Source of the DNA: Thermococcus sp. JdF3
GTDB lineage: Archaea > Methanobacteriota_B > Thermococci > Thermococcales > Thermococcaceae
Length of the DNA stretch: 64,000 nucleotides
Reading direction: 5' to 3'
Assembly (NCBI RefSeq): GCF_012027495.1
Contig: NZ_SNUK01000001.1
Location: 1 to 64,000, forward strand
Below the pieces are notes generated by a model. It was given only the letters and a program-made list of their open reading frames with translations. It ran no database searches and was not told the origin of the DNA. This document shows positions 40,845 to 51,997 of the stretch, one piece after another; positions within the stretch are counted from its first letter, which is position 1, and each line of letters opens with the position of its first letter. The translations under genes were made by a program, and so were the position numbers.

Positions 40845-42364
40845 AGAGACGAACCAGGAACCTTCTCCTCAACTGGAGGATAATCCTGCTCACCCTGTTC
40901 CTCGTGGGCTCCGTGGCTACTCTGGCCTTCAAACCCCTGACGTATGGAATCGATATATCCGGTGGTGTTGCCCTCGTCGCCCAGACGGAGCACCCCGTTG
41001 ACAGTGATACGATGCAGCTCGTCGTCAGCTCGCTCCAGAAGAGGCTCAACACCCTTGGATTGAGGGACATCACCGTCGAGGCGCAGGGAGACCAGATAGT
41101 GCTTATCAAGGTCGCTAACGTGAGCACTGCGGAGGAAGCCAACCAGATAAAGTCCGTCATCGAGAGTCAGGGTGTATTCTACATGGAGTTCACCGGGACC
41201 GTGTTCGGAACCGGCGAGGACGTTGAGTACGTTGGAATATATCAGATAAAACCCGACAACAGCTGGGCCGTTCCGTTCAGGATCTCGAAATCCGCCGCCG
41301 AGAAATTTGCCGAGCTCGCCTACGGTAAGAAGGGCTGGCCGGTTGACATGTTCCTCGATCCCCCTGTTGACTCCCTGATGGTGGTTCCTGACTCGGTCTA
41401 CAGGCTCATGAACAGCACGGACTTCAACGCCGAGGCCCCGGACGCCCCGACCCTCATGGAGAGGGTTGGCAGGGCCTTCAACGTAACCGTCGTCGCCTAC
41501 GCCAACCAGAGTGCCGATGAGATAGCCAAACTCGCGGAGGACAAGGATAAGATAGTTCTCGTCGATGTCCCGCAGGACCTGCAGACCCAGCTCGAGGGAA
41601 TGAACCTCACGGTTCGCTACGTTCCGAGGGCCCCCGGTGAGAGCGATCACTCCCTCGTGGTCAGGGTTCTCGGGCTCTACGGCCCCTACTCCTTAGGGGA
41701 GGGCCTCACGGTCGGTGAACCCCAGCAGGATGTTCAGATCACAGGAACCGCCCCTGACAGGCTCACGGCCGAGCAGGAGGCCAGCACCATCTACACCGTC
41801 CTCAAGAGCGGCTCGCTCCCGGTCAAGCTCAACGTCGTCGGCATGGAGTTCATATCCCCGCGCCTCGGTGAGAACTTCAGGACGCAGGCCCTCTACGCCG
41901 GCCTCGCCGCCCTGATAGCGGTGCTCCTGATCGTGTACTTCCACTACAGGAACTGGAGGATTGCCGTCCCCATCGCGAGCACCAGCCTCTTTGAGGTTGT
42001 AATAATCCTCGGCTTCGCCGCGCTGATAAACTGGAACCTCGACCTCCCGAGCATCGCGGGTATCATCGCGGCGATTGGTACCGGCGTCGATCAGCAGATA
42101 GTCATAACCGACGAGCTGCTCAGCGGCGAGAGGAGCACCAGGATAACCCGGCGCGCCAGCGTCCTCAGGAGAATGGGAAGGGCGTTCTTCGTCATCTTCG
42201 CCTCCGCGGCAACCACTATAGCGGCCATGAGCTTCCTGCTGGTGTACTTCGTCGGAACGCTCAAGGGCTTCGCCTTCACCACGATACTCGGCGTCCTCAT
42301 CGGAATCCTCGTCACCAGGCCTGCCTACGCCGAGATGGCAAAATACCTGCTCGGTGAGGACTGA
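40841..42364 (+). CDS. secD: Protein-export membrane protein SecD
   Basis: A 507-residue protein: helix 1, then the signature YGIDISGGVALVAQ, a large external P1 region (residues ~60-320), and five C-terminal helices with AIGTGVDQQIVITDELLSGE, the conserved Asp-containing SecD core. Length is usual for archaea. ATG 40841 overlaps secF, and its TGA overlaps the start of the TrkA-like gene (TGATG), so three genes are translationally linked. Confidence 0.95.
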   Translation: MKRRTRNLLLNWRIILLTLFLVGSVATLAFKPLTYGIDISGGVALVAQTEHPVDSDTMQLVVSSLQKRLNTLGLRDITVEAQGDQIVLIKVANVSTAEEANQIKSVIESQGVFYMEFTGTVFGTGEDVEYVGIYQIKPDNSWAVPFRISKSAAEKFAELAYGKKGWPVDMFLDPPVDSLMVVPDSVYRLMNSTDFNAEAPDAPTLMERVGRAFNVTVVAYANQSADEIAKLAEDKDKIVLVDVPQDLQTQLEGMNLTVRYVPRAPGESDHSLVVRVLGLYGPYSLGEGLTVGEPQQDVQITGTAPDRLTAEQEASTIYTVLKSGSLPVKLNVVGMEFISPRLGENFRTQALYAGLAALIAVLLIVYFHYRNWRIAVPIASTSLFEVVIILGFAALINWNLDLPSIAGIIAAIGTGVDQQIVITDELLSGERSTRITRRASVLRRMGRAFFVIFASAATTIAAMSFLLVYFVGTLKGFAFTTILGVLIGILVTRPAYAEMAKYLLGED

Positions 42365-43056
42365 TGTTCGTCGTGATAATGGGTGCCGGAAGGGTCGGCT
42401 TCCTCGTCGCCAAGATGCTCGAGGAGGACGGCCACGACGTCACCATAATCGAGATGGACAAGGCGAGGGCCAAGGAGCTCTCCCTCCTCATCAACGGCCT
42501 GGTTATCGAGGGCGACGCGACCGACCCGAAGACCCTCGAGGAGGCCAACATCAAGCAGGCGGACGCCTTCGCGGCGCTGACCGGCAAGGACGACGCCAAT
42601 CTGCTGGCCTGCATACTGGCAAAGCACCTGAACCCCAAGGTGAAAACCTCCCTCAGGCTGGGGAACCCCAAGAACAGGCGCATCTTCGAGGAGGTAACCG
42701 ACCTCAAGCGCTACTTCGACTTCGTCATCAGCCCCGAGGAAATAGCGGCGGAGTACATAAGCAGGAACATAGTCACGCCGGGCTTTGATCGCGTCCTCTT
42801 CCCGAAGGAGGGCGCCGAGATAGTCCGTTTCACCATCGACGAAAACAGCGAGATAGCGGGCAAGTACGTCCGCGACCTCAAACTGCCCAGGGACGCCCTC
42901 ATGATAGCCGTTTACGACGAGAAGGGCAACCTGATAATTCCGTCCGGCGACACGAAGCTCCCCGAGCGGGGTCAGGTCATAGTCTTCGCCAAGAACAGCA
43001 TACTGGACAGCGTGAAGGGTCTCCTCGAGAGGAGAAAACCAGACAATGAAAGTTAA
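42364..43056 (+). CDS. TrkA-like K+ channel/transporter regulatory protein (RCK)
   Basis: A 230-residue cytosolic protein: an RCK_N Rossmann domain starting MFVVIMGAGRVGFLVAKML (GxGxxG nucleotide-binding loop, acidic residue in IIEMDKARAKE), and an RCK_C domain from ~140 (EIVRFTIDENSEIAGKYVRD, then LMIAVYDEKGNLIIPSGDT). It senses NAD(H) or a nucleotide to gate a K+ transporter. No channel gene is adjacent; instead its ATG overlaps the secD stop, an unusual genetic link. Confidence 0.9.
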   Translation: MFVVIMGAGRVGFLVAKMLEEDGHDVTIIEMDKARAKELSLLINGLVIEGDATDPKTLEEANIKQADAFAALTGKDDANLLACILAKHLNPKVKTSLRLGNPKNRRIFEEVTDLKRYFDFVISPEEIAAEYISRNIVTPGFDRVLFPKEGAEIVRFTIDENSEIAGKYVRDLKLPRDALMIAVYDEKGNLIIPSGDTKLPERGQVIVFAKNSILDSVKGLLERRKPDNES

Positions 43057-43130
43057 TATGACATTTTTTTCAACTTTCATGTCCACTTCTGTTCTTTCCT
43101 CGTCATATCTTTGGTGTGGGGGCCAAAAAC

Positions 43131-43140
43131 TATTTAAACC
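43131..43140 (+). promoter_or_regulatory. TATA element for the ATP synthase operon
   Basis: TATTTAAACC at 43131-43140 is about 70 bases before ATG 43204 and is the only good TATA element in the 147-base gap, so it probably drives the nine-gene operon. Confidence 0.5.
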
Positions 43141-43203
43141 GGTTAGGGAAGCCAAAAGCGACGTGTGAGGAAACCTGTTTTCAGGGTCATTGGGGGGCTA
43201 ATC

Positions 43204-43515
43204 ATGGAGGACGTCATCAAGCAGATTGTTGATGCAGAGAAGCAGGCCGAGGCACGCATTGAGAAGGCCAAGGAGGACGCCAGGGAGATAGTGCTTAAGG
43301 CCCGTGAGGAGGCCAAGCTTCTCGAGATGGAGATCATCCAGAACGCTGAGACTCAGGCCGAAGCCCTCGTTGAGAAGGCCCGCGCCGAAGGCGAGGAGGA
43401 GGCCAAAAAGGTTCTCGAGCAGGGAAACGTTGAGATAGAGGAGCTTAAGGTGAAGGCCACCAACAACTTTGAGAGGGCCATCTCGGCTGGTATAGCACTC
43501 GTGAGAGGGAGCTGA
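43204..43515 (+). CDS. A-type ATP synthase subunit H
   Basis: A 103-residue, almost entirely helical coiled-coil protein (EKQAEARIEKAKEDAREI, then EEAKLLEMEIIQNAETQAEA). Subunit H forms the peripheral stalk with subunit E. ATG 43204 follows GGGGGGCT; a longer frame from 43165 lacks a ribosome site. First gene of the operon; the next starts two bases after its stop. Confidence 0.9.
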   Translation: MEDVIKQIVDAEKQAEARIEKAKEDAREIVLKAREEAKLLEMEIIQNAETQAEALVEKARAEGEEEAKKVLEQGNVEIEELKVKATNNFERAISAGIALVRGS

Positions 43516-43517
43516 CG

Positions 43518-45497
43518 ATGTTCAAGCCTGAAGAGATGGTCAAAATAGAGGTCATCACGCTCAACCGCTATAAGGACAGTCTTCTCACCTATCTCCACGA
43601 GAACGGCGTGATCGAGATAAGGGAGCTCAGCGTTGACGTGGCTCAGAAGGACTCGCCGAACGAGTACCACAGGAAGGCCGCCTCGTACAGCATAACCATA
43701 TCCAGGCTCGTCGATTTTCTCAAGGCGTATAAGAAGCAGACCGGTGGGGGCATAAGGGAGTTCATCTTCCCGAGTGAGAGGGCGAAGAAGAAGTACCGGT
43801 ACGAGGGAGTGGAGAGGCTCATCAAGGACGTTGAGGCGTTCCTGGCCACGGTCGAGCCCGAGATAAAGGCGGTTGAGGGCAAGATAACCTCCACCCAGAC
43901 CGAGATCGAGAGGATAAAGAACGACATCGCGATTCTTGAGCTGCTCTCGGCAATTAACCTCGACGTGTCCTACCTCAAATCGACGGACATGCTTGAAATC
44001 GTAGTCGGCACCGTGGACAGGAACAAGTTCAGGCCCCTCGTTGAGGAGGTCGAGAAGGCCACGGAGGGAAGGGCCGTCGTTGTCTCCAAGGAGTTCAAGG
44101 ACAAGATTCTGGCGGTCTTCGCTTTCCTCAAGCGCGACTACGAGAAGGCCAACCCGATACTCGCCAAGTATTCCCTTGAGAGGCTCGAGGTTCCCGCGGG
44201 GGAGGGAACACCGAGGGAGCTCATAGCGGTTTACGAGGAAAAGCTCCGCGCCAAGGAGAAAGAGCTCGAGAGCGCCAGGAAGGACGCCGAGATGCTGGCA
44301 GAGAAGTACTACGACGACGTCGTCTTCTACCAGGAGCTGATGGAGAACGAGCGTGACAAATCCACGGTGCTTCCGATGCTCGCCAGAACCAACATGACGT
44401 TCGCCCTCGTCGGCTGGCTCCCCAGGGCCGATGTCCCCAGGGTTCTCGAGGGAATAAAGAGGGTTACCGAGAACAAGGCCTACATCAACGTCCGCGAGCC
44501 GAGTGCGGAGGAGCTTGACGAGATTCCGATAAAGCTCAGGAACCCCGGATGGGCCAGGCCCTTCGAGATGCTCACCGAGATGTACGGCGTTCCCAAGTAC
44601 GACGAGATAGACCCGACTCCGATAATAACCTTCACGTACTCGTTCTTCTTCGGATTCATGCTCACCGACTTCATGTACGGTCTCATCATAGCCATAATCG
44701 CGGCGCTCCTCGTCAAGGGACACAAAAAGTTCAACGACGGCACCTACAAGTTCTCCTACACCCTGCTCATCAGTTCGTTCTTCACCATGATAATGGGTGC
44801 CCTCTTCGGCAGCTACTTCGGCAACGCCCTCGACCTGGCCGGCTTCACCGTCCCGCGCGTCTGGGACACCTTCCAGGACGCCCTCGTGGTGCTCCAGCTC
44901 GCCCTGGCGATAGGCATAGCCCACCTCTTCCTGGGCTACACCCTTGGCTTCGTGGTCAAGTTCAAGAACGGCGACAGGAAGGGGGCGGTGCTCGATCAGT
45001 TCTCATGGATGCTCATAATACTTGGAATAGTCACCCTAGTGCTCGGAAGCGGCAGCCCGAGCGCCGGAACGGTTGGCAAGGCCCTCTTCGGATTCGGCCT
45101 GGTGCTCTTCGCGATAGGGGAGATAGTCAACAACGGCGGGCTGGCGGTGCTGCTGATAATCTCGGACTTCTTCGGCTTCGTGGGAAGCTGGCTCAGCTAC
45201 GCGAGGCTGATGGCGCTGGCCCTGGCGACGGCAGGAATAGCAATGGTCATCAACATCCTCGTGCAGATGGTCTGGGGCATAAGCATAGGCCCCGTTCCGA
45301 TAGGAATGGTCATAGGTCTCATACTCTTTGCCGGCGGCCAGCTGTTTTCGGTCGCCATCAACGCCCTCGGAGCGTTCGTCCACTCGCTCCGTCTCCAGTA
45401 CGTTGAATTTTTCGGTACGTTCTATTCAGGTGAAGGTAAACCCTTCGAGCCCTTCAGGGCAAAAAGAGAAGTTTCCGAGTTGGAGTTTGAAGCTTGA
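43518..45497 (+). CDS. A-type ATP synthase subunit I (a)
   Basis: A 659-residue protein: a cytosolic half (~1-345) with long coiled coils (VEPEIKAVEGKITSTQTEIE) that connects to the peripheral stalks, and a membrane half with about seven to eight helices. SWLSYARLMALALATAGIAM carries the essential half-channel Arg (YARLMAL), and FVHSLRLQYVEFFGTFYSG the second conserved Arg/Glu region. It forms the ion path with subunit K. Confidence 0.95.
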   Translation: MFKPEEMVKIEVITLNRYKDSLLTYLHENGVIEIRELSVDVAQKDSPNEYHRKAASYSITISRLVDFLKAYKKQTGGGIREFIFPSERAKKKYRYEGVERLIKDVEAFLATVEPEIKAVEGKITSTQTEIERIKNDIAILELLSAINLDVSYLKSTDMLEIVVGTVDRNKFRPLVEEVEKATEGRAVVVSKEFKDKILAVFAFLKRDYEKANPILAKYSLERLEVPAGEGTPRELIAVYEEKLRAKEKELESARKDAEMLAEKYYDDVVFYQELMENERDKSTVLPMLARTNMTFALVGWLPRADVPRVLEGIKRVTENKAYINVREPSAEELDEIPIKLRNPGWARPFEMLTEMYGVPKYDEIDPTPIITFTYSFFFGFMLTDFMYGLIIAIIAALLVKGHKKFNDGTYKFSYTLLISSFFTMIMGALFGSYFGNALDLAGFTVPRVWDTFQDALVVLQLALAIGIAHLFLGYTLGFVVKFKNGDRKGAVLDQFSWMLIILGIVTLVLGSGSPSAGTVGKALFGFGLVLFAIGEIVNNGGLAVLLIISDFFGFVGSWLSYARLMALALATAGIAMVINILVQMVWGISIGPVPIGMVIGLILFAGGQLFSVAINALGAFVHSLRLQYVEFFGTFYSGEGKPFEPFRAKREVSELEFEA

Positions 45498-46001
<504 letters not shown>

Positions 46002-46043
46002 CTCCGTCCAAAACTTTCTTTATGGCAGCGAGGAGGAAGGAGG

Positions 46044-46655
46044 ATGGATGGAGCAGAGCTGATCATTCAGGAGATAAACAGGGAAGCGGAGCAGAAGATA
46101 CAGTACATCCTCAGTGAGGCCCAGAAGGAAGCGGAGCAGATCAGGGAGGAAGCGAGGAAGAGGGCCGAGGCCAGGGCAGAGTGGATAATGAGGAAGGCCC
46201 AGACTCAGGCAGAGATAGAGAAGCAGAGGATAATAGCCAACGCCCGCCTCGAGGTCAGGAAAAAGAGGCTCGCCGTTCAGGAGGAGCTCATCCAGGAGGT
46301 CATTACCGCGCTTCGTGAGAGGCTTGCGGAGCTTCCCGACGAGGAGTACTTCCCGATGCTCGTTGACCTTGCGGTTCAGGCGGTTGGGGAGCTCGGTTCC
46401 GAGAGCGTCGTCGTTCGCTCCAACGAGAGGACTCTGAAGCTCCTCTCAGAGAGGGCCGATGAGTTCAGAAAAGCCCTCGGCGAGAGGCTCGGCAGGGAGA
46501 TTGAGGTGAGCCTCGGGGAGCCGGTCGGCACCATAGGCGGCCTCGTCGTTGAGACCCCCGACGGCGCCGTCAGGGTTGACAATACCTTCGAGGCCAGGAT
46601 AGAGAGGTTTGAAGGCGAGCTCAGGGCGGAAATAGCCAAGGCTCTCTTCGGGTGA
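46044..46655 (+). CDS. A-type ATP synthase subunit E
   Basis: A 203-residue peripheral stalk protein: N-terminal coiled coil (~1-85, IQYILSEAQKEAEQIREEAR) and a C-terminal globular domain ending GVRVDNTFEARIERF-like sequence (AVRVDNTFEARIERFEGEL). It pairs with subunit H and caps the A3B3 head. GGAGGAAGGAGG lies upstream of ATG 46044. Its stop overlaps a possible GTG of the next gene. Confidence 0.93.
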   Translation: MDGAELIIQEINREAEQKIQYILSEAQKEAEQIREEARKRAEARAEWIMRKAQTQAEIEKQRIIANARLEVRKKRLAVQEELIQEVITALRERLAELPDEEYFPMLVDLAVQAVGELGSESVVVRSNERTLKLLSERADEFRKALGERLGREIEVSLGEPVGTIGGLVVETPDGAVRVDNTFEARIERFEGELRAEIAKALFG

Positions 46656-46660
46656 GGGCG

Positions 46661-47761
46661 ATGGAACCAGGAGCGGTGAGCGGAATACTGGACACTACCC
46701 TTGCAGTGGTGTTCACGTGGGTAGGATACAAAACGGCCAGGATAATCTGGAAGTACACCCCCTACTCTTATCCCAACGCCAGGATAAGGGCGATGGAGGC
46801 GAAGCTCCTCACCGAGCAGAGGTTCAACGAGCTGGCGGAGAGCAGGACGCTCCAGAACTTCGTCGTCGGTCTTGAGGACACCGACTACAGGGATTACTTC
46901 GCCGATCTCTCCAGCTACGACGTTGAATCCATAGAGAGGGCCCTGGAGAGAGCCCTGGCCGGAACCTATGAGCTGATGATTAAAATCCTCCCGAAGAGGT
47001 CCGCCCCCTTCTTCAGGCTCATGCTTGAGGAGTGGGACGTCAGGAACGTGGCGAGCGTCGTTAAGGCCAAGCTGGCAGGAGAGCCGGCGGCGGACTACGT
47101 CATCGAAATCGGAACCATGCTCCCGAAGATCAAGGCCATCGCAGGGGCCAAGACCATGGAGGAGATACTCGTCGTGCTCGAGGGCACCCCCTACGAGGAG
47201 CCCTACCAGAAGCTCATCCTCGGGGAGATAACCCCCAGGGAGTTTGAGACCGAGCTCTACAGGATGCACTACGGCAAGCTGCTCAGCTACGCCCTCTCCA
47301 GGAAGGAGGATGAACGCATAATCCTTGAGGAGTTCGTCAGGCTGAGGATAGACAGACTGAACATCCTCACAGTCCTGAGGGCGAAGGCTGCAGGAATGTC
47401 TGCAGAGGACATCAGGCCCATGATCATCTCCGGTGGAAGCGTCAGGCTCGACCCGCTCCTGCACGTGGACGACCTCGGCATGGCGCTGGCGGAGCTGGAC
47501 TCCACCAAATACGGCCAGGTCATCAGGGACGTCAGGGAGGATGTCGAGAGGGATCTGAGCGTCCTCGAGAGGGCCCTCGAGAGGCACATCCTCACGCGGG
47601 TGAACGAGCTCAACAGGTTCTACCCGCTCAGCGTGGCCGCACCGCTCGGCTACGTCCTCCAGAAGGAGCGTGAGGTCAGGAAGCTCAGGGCCATAGCCAA
47701 GCTCATCAGCGACGGCCTCGAGCCCGAGAGGATAAAGGAGATGGCGGGTGATGCCGCATGA
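46661..47761 (+). CDS. A-type ATP synthase subunit C (d)
   Basis: A 366-residue helical protein of the AtpC/V-ATPase subunit d family, the funnel that couples the central stalk to the K ring. Typical stretches are [20 protein letters not shown] and [22 protein letters not shown] 46661 is preferred (GGTGAGG upstream); GTG 46652 overlaps the subunit E stop and would add three residues. Overlaps the subunit F gene by four bases. Confidence 0.93.
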   Translation: MEPGAVSGILDTTLAVVFTWVGYKTARIIWKYTPYSYPNARIRAMEAKLLTEQRFNELAESRTLQNFVVGLEDTDYRDYFADLSSYDVESIERALERALAGTYELMIKILPKRSAPFFRLMLEEWDVRNVASVVKAKLAGEPAADYVIEIGTMLPKIKAIAGAKTMEEILVVLEGTPYEEPYQKLILGEITPREFETELYRMHYGKLLSYALSRKEDERIILEEFVRLRIDRLNILTVLRAKAAGMSAEDIRPMIISGGSVRLDPLLHVDDLGMALAELDSTKYGQVIRDVREDVERDLSVLERALERHILTRVNELNRFYPLSVAAPLGYVLQKEREVRKLRAIAKLISDGLEPERIKEMAGDAA

Positions 47762-48066
47762 AGATAGCCGTGCTCGGGGACAGGGACACGGCGCTGGGGT
47801 TCAGACTCGCCGGCGCCCATGAGGTTTATTCCTTTGAGGACACGCCTCTGGAGATTGAGAGGCTCAGGAACAAGCTCAGGGAGCTTATCGAGAGGGGCGA
47901 CGTGGGAATAATACTCATAACGGAGAGGTTCGCCCAGAAGGTTGAGATACCCGAGGTTACGCTTCCGATCATCCTTCAGGTGCCGGACAAGTCCGGCTCT
48001 AAGCTGGGAGAAGAGGCAATTAAGGAGATAGTTAGGAGGGCAATTGGTGTTGAGCTGAAGAGGTGA
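47758..48066 (+). CDS. A-type ATP synthase subunit F
   Basis: A 102-residue protein with a Rossmann-like start ([19 protein letters not shown]), a loop [14 protein letters not shown] and a C-terminal helix. Subunit F sits on the central stalk with D. ATG 47758 overlaps the subunit C stop; subunit A begins six bases after its end. Confidence 0.93.
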   Translation: MKIAVLGDRDTALGFRLAGAHEVYSFEDTPLEIERLRNKLRELIERGDVGIILITERFAQKVEIPEVTLPIILQVPDKSGSKLGEEAIKEIVRRAIGVELKR

Positions 48067-48072
48067 AAGGAA

Positions 48073-49830
48073 ATGGGAAGGATAATTCGTGTTACGGGTC
48101 CCCTGGTCGTCGCCGACGATATGAAGGGCTCCAAGATGTACGAGGTCGTTCGCGTCGGCGAAATGGGTCTCATCGGAGAAATCATCCGCCTTGAGGGTGA
48201 CAGGGCCGTTATCCAGGTCTACGAGGAGACTGCAGGTATAAAGCCCGGCGAGCCGGTTGAGGGAACCGGTGCCTCGCTGAGCGTTGAGCTCGGCCCGGGA
48301 CTTCTTACTGCAATGTACGATGGTATTCAGAGGCCTCTTGAGGCCCTCCGGGACCTCAGCGGAGACTTCATAGCCAGAGGTCTCACCGCCCCGGCCCTTC
48401 CGAGGGACAAGAAGTGGCACTTCACGCCCAGGGTCAAGGTCGGCGACAGGGTCGTTGGCGGCGACGTGCTCGGCGTCGTTCCCGAGACGAGCATCATCGA
48501 GCACAAGATCCTCGTTCCCCCGTGGGTGGAGGGTGAGATAGTCGAGATAGCAGGGGAGGGTGACTACACCGTCGAGGAGGTCATTGCGAAGGTCAAGAAG
48601 CCCGATGGAACCATCGAGGAGCTCAAGATGTACCACCGCTGGCCGGTTCGTGTTAAGAGGCCCTACAAGAACAAGCTCCCGCCGGAGGTTCCGCTCATCA
48701 CCGGACAGAGGACCATAGACACCTTCTTCAGCCAGGCCAAGGGTGGAACCGCCGCCATTCCCGGTCCGTTCGGAAGCGGAAAGACCGTTACCCAGCACCA
48801 GCTCGCCAAGTGGAGTGACGCCCAGATCGTCGTTTACATAGGTTGCGGCGAGCGCGGAAACGAGATGACCGACGTCCTTGAGGAGTTCCCGAAGCTCAAG
48901 GACCCGAAGACCGGAAAGCCGCTCATGGAGAGGACCGTTCTCATAGCCAACACCTCGAACATGCCGGTCGCGGCGCGTGAGGCTTCCATCTACACCGGAA
49001 TCACCATAGCCGAGTACTTCCGCGACCAGGGCTACGACGTGGCCCTGATGGCAGACTCCACCTCGAGATGGGCCGAGGCTCTCCGTGAGATTTCGGGTCG
49101 TCTCGAGGAGATGCCGGGTGAGGAGGGTTACCCGGCCTACCTCGCGAGCAAGATTGCAGAGTTCTACGAGCGTGCCGGCCGTGTCGTGACCCTCGGAAGC
49201 GAGGAGAGGATTGGAAGCGTTTCGGTCATAGGTGCAGTTTCGCCGCCCGGTGGAGACTTCAGCGAGCCGGTCGTTCAGAACACCCTCCGTGTCGTCAAGG
49301 TCTTCTGGGCGCTCGACGCAGACCTTGCTCGTAGGAGGCACTTCCCGGCCATCAACTGGCTCAGGAGCTACTCGCTCTACGTCGACGCTATCAAGGACTG
49401 GTGGCACCAGAACGTTGATCCGGAATGGAAGGCCATGCGCGACAGGGCCATGGAACTCCTCCAGAAGGAGGCCGAGCTCCAGGAGATCGTCAGGATCGTC
49501 GGTCCGGACGCCCTCCCGGACAGGGAGAAGGCGGTGCTCATCGTCACCAGGATGATACGTGAGGACTTCCTCCAGCAGGACGCCTTCGACGAGGTTGACA
49601 CCTACTGCCCGCCGAGGAAGCAGGTCACCATGCTCAGGGTTATCCTCAACTTCTACGACAAGACCATGGAGGCCGTGGACAGGGGCGTTCCTGTTGACGA
49701 GATAGCCAAGCTCCCCGTCAGGGAAAAGATAGGTCGTATGAAGTACGAGCCCGAGCTTGAGAACGTCAGGGCTCTCATGGATGAGACGAACGCTCAGTTT
49801 GAGGAGCTCTTCAAGAGGTACGGGGCGTGA
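48073..49830 (+). CDS. A-type ATP synthase catalytic subunit A
   Basis: A 585-residue catalytic subunit. The P-loop is GPFGSGKT (231-238), the non-homologous insert follows the N-terminal beta-barrel (around 115-200), and [20 protein letters not shown] is the conserved arginine-region helix. The P-loop is uninterrupted, so no VMA intein is present, unlike some other Thermococcales. The stop overlaps subunit B's start. Confidence 0.97.
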   Translation: MGRIIRVTGPLVVADDMKGSKMYEVVRVGEMGLIGEIIRLEGDRAVIQVYEETAGIKPGEPVEGTGASLSVELGPGLLTAMYDGIQRPLEALRDLSGDFIARGLTAPALPRDKKWHFTPRVKVGDRVVGGDVLGVVPETSIIEHKILVPPWVEGEIVEIAGEGDYTVEEVIAKVKKPDGTIEELKMYHRWPVRVKRPYKNKLPPEVPLITGQRTIDTFFSQAKGGTAAIPGPFGSGKTVTQHQLAKWSDAQIVVYIGCGERGNEMTDVLEEFPKLKDPKTGKPLMERTVLIANTSNMPVAAREASIYTGITIAEYFRDQGYDVALMADSTSRWAEALREISGRLEEMPGEEGYPAYLASKIAEFYERAGRVVTLGSEERIGSVSVIGAVSPPGGDFSEPVVQNTLRVVKVFWALDADLARRRHFPAINWLRSYSLYVDAIKDWWHQNVDPEWKAMRDRAMELLQKEAELQEIVRIVGPDALPDREKAVLIVTRMIREDFLQQDAFDEVDTYCPPRKQVTMLRVILNFYDKTMEAVDRGVPVDEIAKLPVREKIGRMKYEPELENVRALMDETNAQFEELFKRYGA

Positions 49831-51227
49831 TGTCGATGCCGGGAATGGAGTACTCAACCGTTAGCAAGATTTACGGACCGCTCATGATCGTCGAGGGTGT
49901 CAAGGGCGTCGCCTACGGTGAGGTCGTTGAGATAGAGACCGAGGGCGGAGAGAAGAGGAAGGGACAGGTCCTCGAGGCAAGGGAGAACCTTGCCATCGTC
50001 CAGGTCTTCGAGGGAACGAGAGACCTCGACGTCAAAACGACCCGCGTCCGCTTCACCGGAGAGACCCTCAAGGTTCCGGTCAGCATGGACATGCTCGGAA
50101 GGGTCTTCAACGGTATCGGAAAGCCGATCGACGGCGGACCGGAGATCATCCCGGAGGACAGGCGCGACGTCCACGGTGCTCCCCTCAACCCGGTTGCTCG
50201 TGCCTATCCGAGGGACTTCATCCAGACCGGTGTCTCGGCCATAGATGGAATGAACACCCTCATCCGCGGCCAGAAGCTGCCCATCTTCAGCGGTTCCGGT
50301 CTTCCGCACAACATGCTCGCGGCTCAGATAGCGAGGCAGGCAAAGGTCCTCGGTGAGGAGGAGCAGTTCGCCGTCGTCTTCGCGGCCATGGGTATCACCT
50401 ACGAGGAAGCCAACTTCTTCAAGAAGAGCTTCGAGGAGACCGGTGCGATAGAGAGGGCAGTCCTGTTCCTCAACCTCGCGGACGACCCGGCCATCGAGCG
50501 TATCATCACCCCGCGTATGGCGCTGACGGTTGCCGAGTACCTCGCCTTCGACTACGACATGCAGGTGCTCGTCATCCTCACGGACATGACCAACTACGCC
50601 GAGGCCCTGCGTGAGATTTCCGCCGCCCGTGAAGAGGTTCCGGGCAGGCGCGGTTATCCGGGTTACATGTACACCGACCTGGCCACCATCTACGAGCGTG
50701 CCGGTCGTGTCAGGGGCAGGAAGGGTTCCATCACCCAGGTGCCCATCCTGACGATGCCGGACGACGACATAACCCACCCGATTCCCGACCTGACCGGATA
50801 CATCACCGAGGGTCAGATAGTCCTCAGCAGGGACCTCCACAGGAAGGGTATCTACCCGCCCATTGATGTCCTTCCGTCGCTCAGCCGTCTGATGAAGGAC
50901 GGTATCGGTAAGGGCATGACCAGGGACGACCACCCGCAGCTCAGCCAGCAGCTCTACGCCGCCTACGCGGAGGGCAGGTCGCTCAGGGACCTCGTCGCCG
51001 TCGTTGGTGAAGAGGCCCTCAGCGAGACCGACAGGAAGTACCTCAAGTTCGCCGAGCGCTTCGAGAAGGAGTTCGTCGCCCAGCGCTACGACGAGGACAG
51101 GAGCATCGAGGAGACCCTCGACCTCGGCTGGGAGCTCCTCGCCGAGCTTCCGGAGGGAGAGCTCAAGCGTGTCAGGAAGGAGTACATCCTCAAGTACCAC
51201 CCCAAGTACAGAAAGAGGGAGGGCTGA
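49830..51227 (+). CDS. A-type ATP synthase subunit B
   Basis: A 465-residue non-catalytic nucleotide-binding-like subunit. The P-loop is degenerate ([20 protein letters not shown]), as in all A/V-type B subunits; [19 protein letters not shown] and [16 protein letters not shown] are also conserved. ATG 49830 overlaps the stop of subunit A (TGATG) with GAGGTA upstream; ATG 49836 is an alternative. Confidence 0.97.
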   Translation: MSMPGMEYSTVSKIYGPLMIVEGVKGVAYGEVVEIETEGGEKRKGQVLEARENLAIVQVFEGTRDLDVKTTRVRFTGETLKVPVSMDMLGRVFNGIGKPIDGGPEIIPEDRRDVHGAPLNPVARAYPRDFIQTGVSAIDGMNTLIRGQKLPIFSGSGLPHNMLAAQIARQAKVLGEEEQFAVVFAAMGITYEEANFFKKSFEETGAIERAVLFLNLADDPAIERIITPRMALTVAEYLAFDYDMQVLVILTDMTNYAEALREISAAREEVPGRRGYPGYMYTDLATIYERAGRVRGRKGSITQVPILTMPDDDITHPIPDLTGYITEGQIVLSRDLHRKGIYPPIDVLPSLSRLMKDGIGKGMTRDDHPQLSQQLYAAYAEGRSLRDLVAVVGEEALSETDRKYLKFAERFEKEFVAQRYDEDRSIEETLDLGWELLAELPEGELKRVRKEYILKYHPKYRKREG

Positions 51228-51254
51228 CCTCCCTTCAACCCTTAGGTGGTCGAG

Positions 51255-51908
51255 ATGGCAGAGCTGCTCAACGTCAAGCCCACCCGTATGGAGCTCCTGA
51301 ACCTCAAGAGGCGCATCAAGCTGGCCAAGAAGGGTCACAAGCTCCTCAAGGACAAGCAGGATGCGCTCATCATGGAGTTCTTCACGATATACGATGAGGC
51401 GCTCCGGCTCAGGGAGGAGCTTGGGAGGAAAATGGACGAGGCCTTCAGAGCCCTTCAGGCGGCGGAGATAGACATGGGAATGCTCCGTCTCAAGGAGATA
51501 AGCCTCAGCGTCGAGCCCAACAGGGAGGTCGAGATAAAGCGGAGGAACGTCATGGGCGTCCCGGTTCCCCTCATAGAGGCGGACTCCTTCAGAAGGAACA
51601 CGAACGAGCGCGGCTACGCCTTTGTCTCCAGCTCCGCCAAGGTCGACCTCGCCGCCGAGAAGTTCGAGGAGGTTCTCGACCTGGCCGTCCGCCTCGCCGA
51701 GGTTGAGGAGACACTCAAGAGGCTCGCGAGGGAGATAGAGGTCACAAAGAGGCGCGTTAATGCCCTCGAATACATCATAATCCCCCGCATGGAGGCCACG
51801 GTGAAGTTCATCAAGCAGCGTCTCGACGAGATGGAGCGCGAGAACTTCTTCAGGCTCAAGAGGGTTAAGGCCCTCATCGAGGCCAGGACCCGGGCAGAGG
51901 GCTTCTGA
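51255..51908 (+). CDS. A-type ATP synthase subunit D
   Basis: A 217-residue central-stalk protein: two long antiparallel helices ([20 protein letters not shown] at the start, [20 protein letters not shown] at the end) around a small middle region. ATG 51255 follows AGGTGG; GTG 51246 would add three residues. Last gene of the operon. Confidence 0.94.
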   Translation: MAELLNVKPTRMELLNLKRRIKLAKKGHKLLKDKQDALIMEFFTIYDEALRLREELGRKMDEAFRALQAAEIDMGMLRLKEISLSVEPNREVEIKRRNVMGVPVPLIEADSFRRNTNERGYAFVSSSAKVDLAAEKFEEVLDLAVRLAEVEETLKRLAREIEVTKRRVNALEYIIIPRMEATVKFIKQRLDEMERENFFRLKRVKALIEARTRAEGF

Positions 51909-51955
51909 TGCTTTTTTATCCCATTCGTTTATGTAGGTAGCTGTGTAGGCAAATT

Positions 51956-51967
51956 GCTTAAATATTA
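51956..51967 (+). promoter_or_regulatory. TATA element for the ODP-MCP pair
   Basis: GCTTAAATATTA at 51956-51967 lies about 35 bases before ATG 51998, leaving a short leader with GGTGGTGGGG. It separates this gene pair from the ATP synthase operon. Confidence 0.5.
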
Positions 51968-51997
51968 CCTCTTCGTAGTTCTCTTCCGGTGGTGGGG

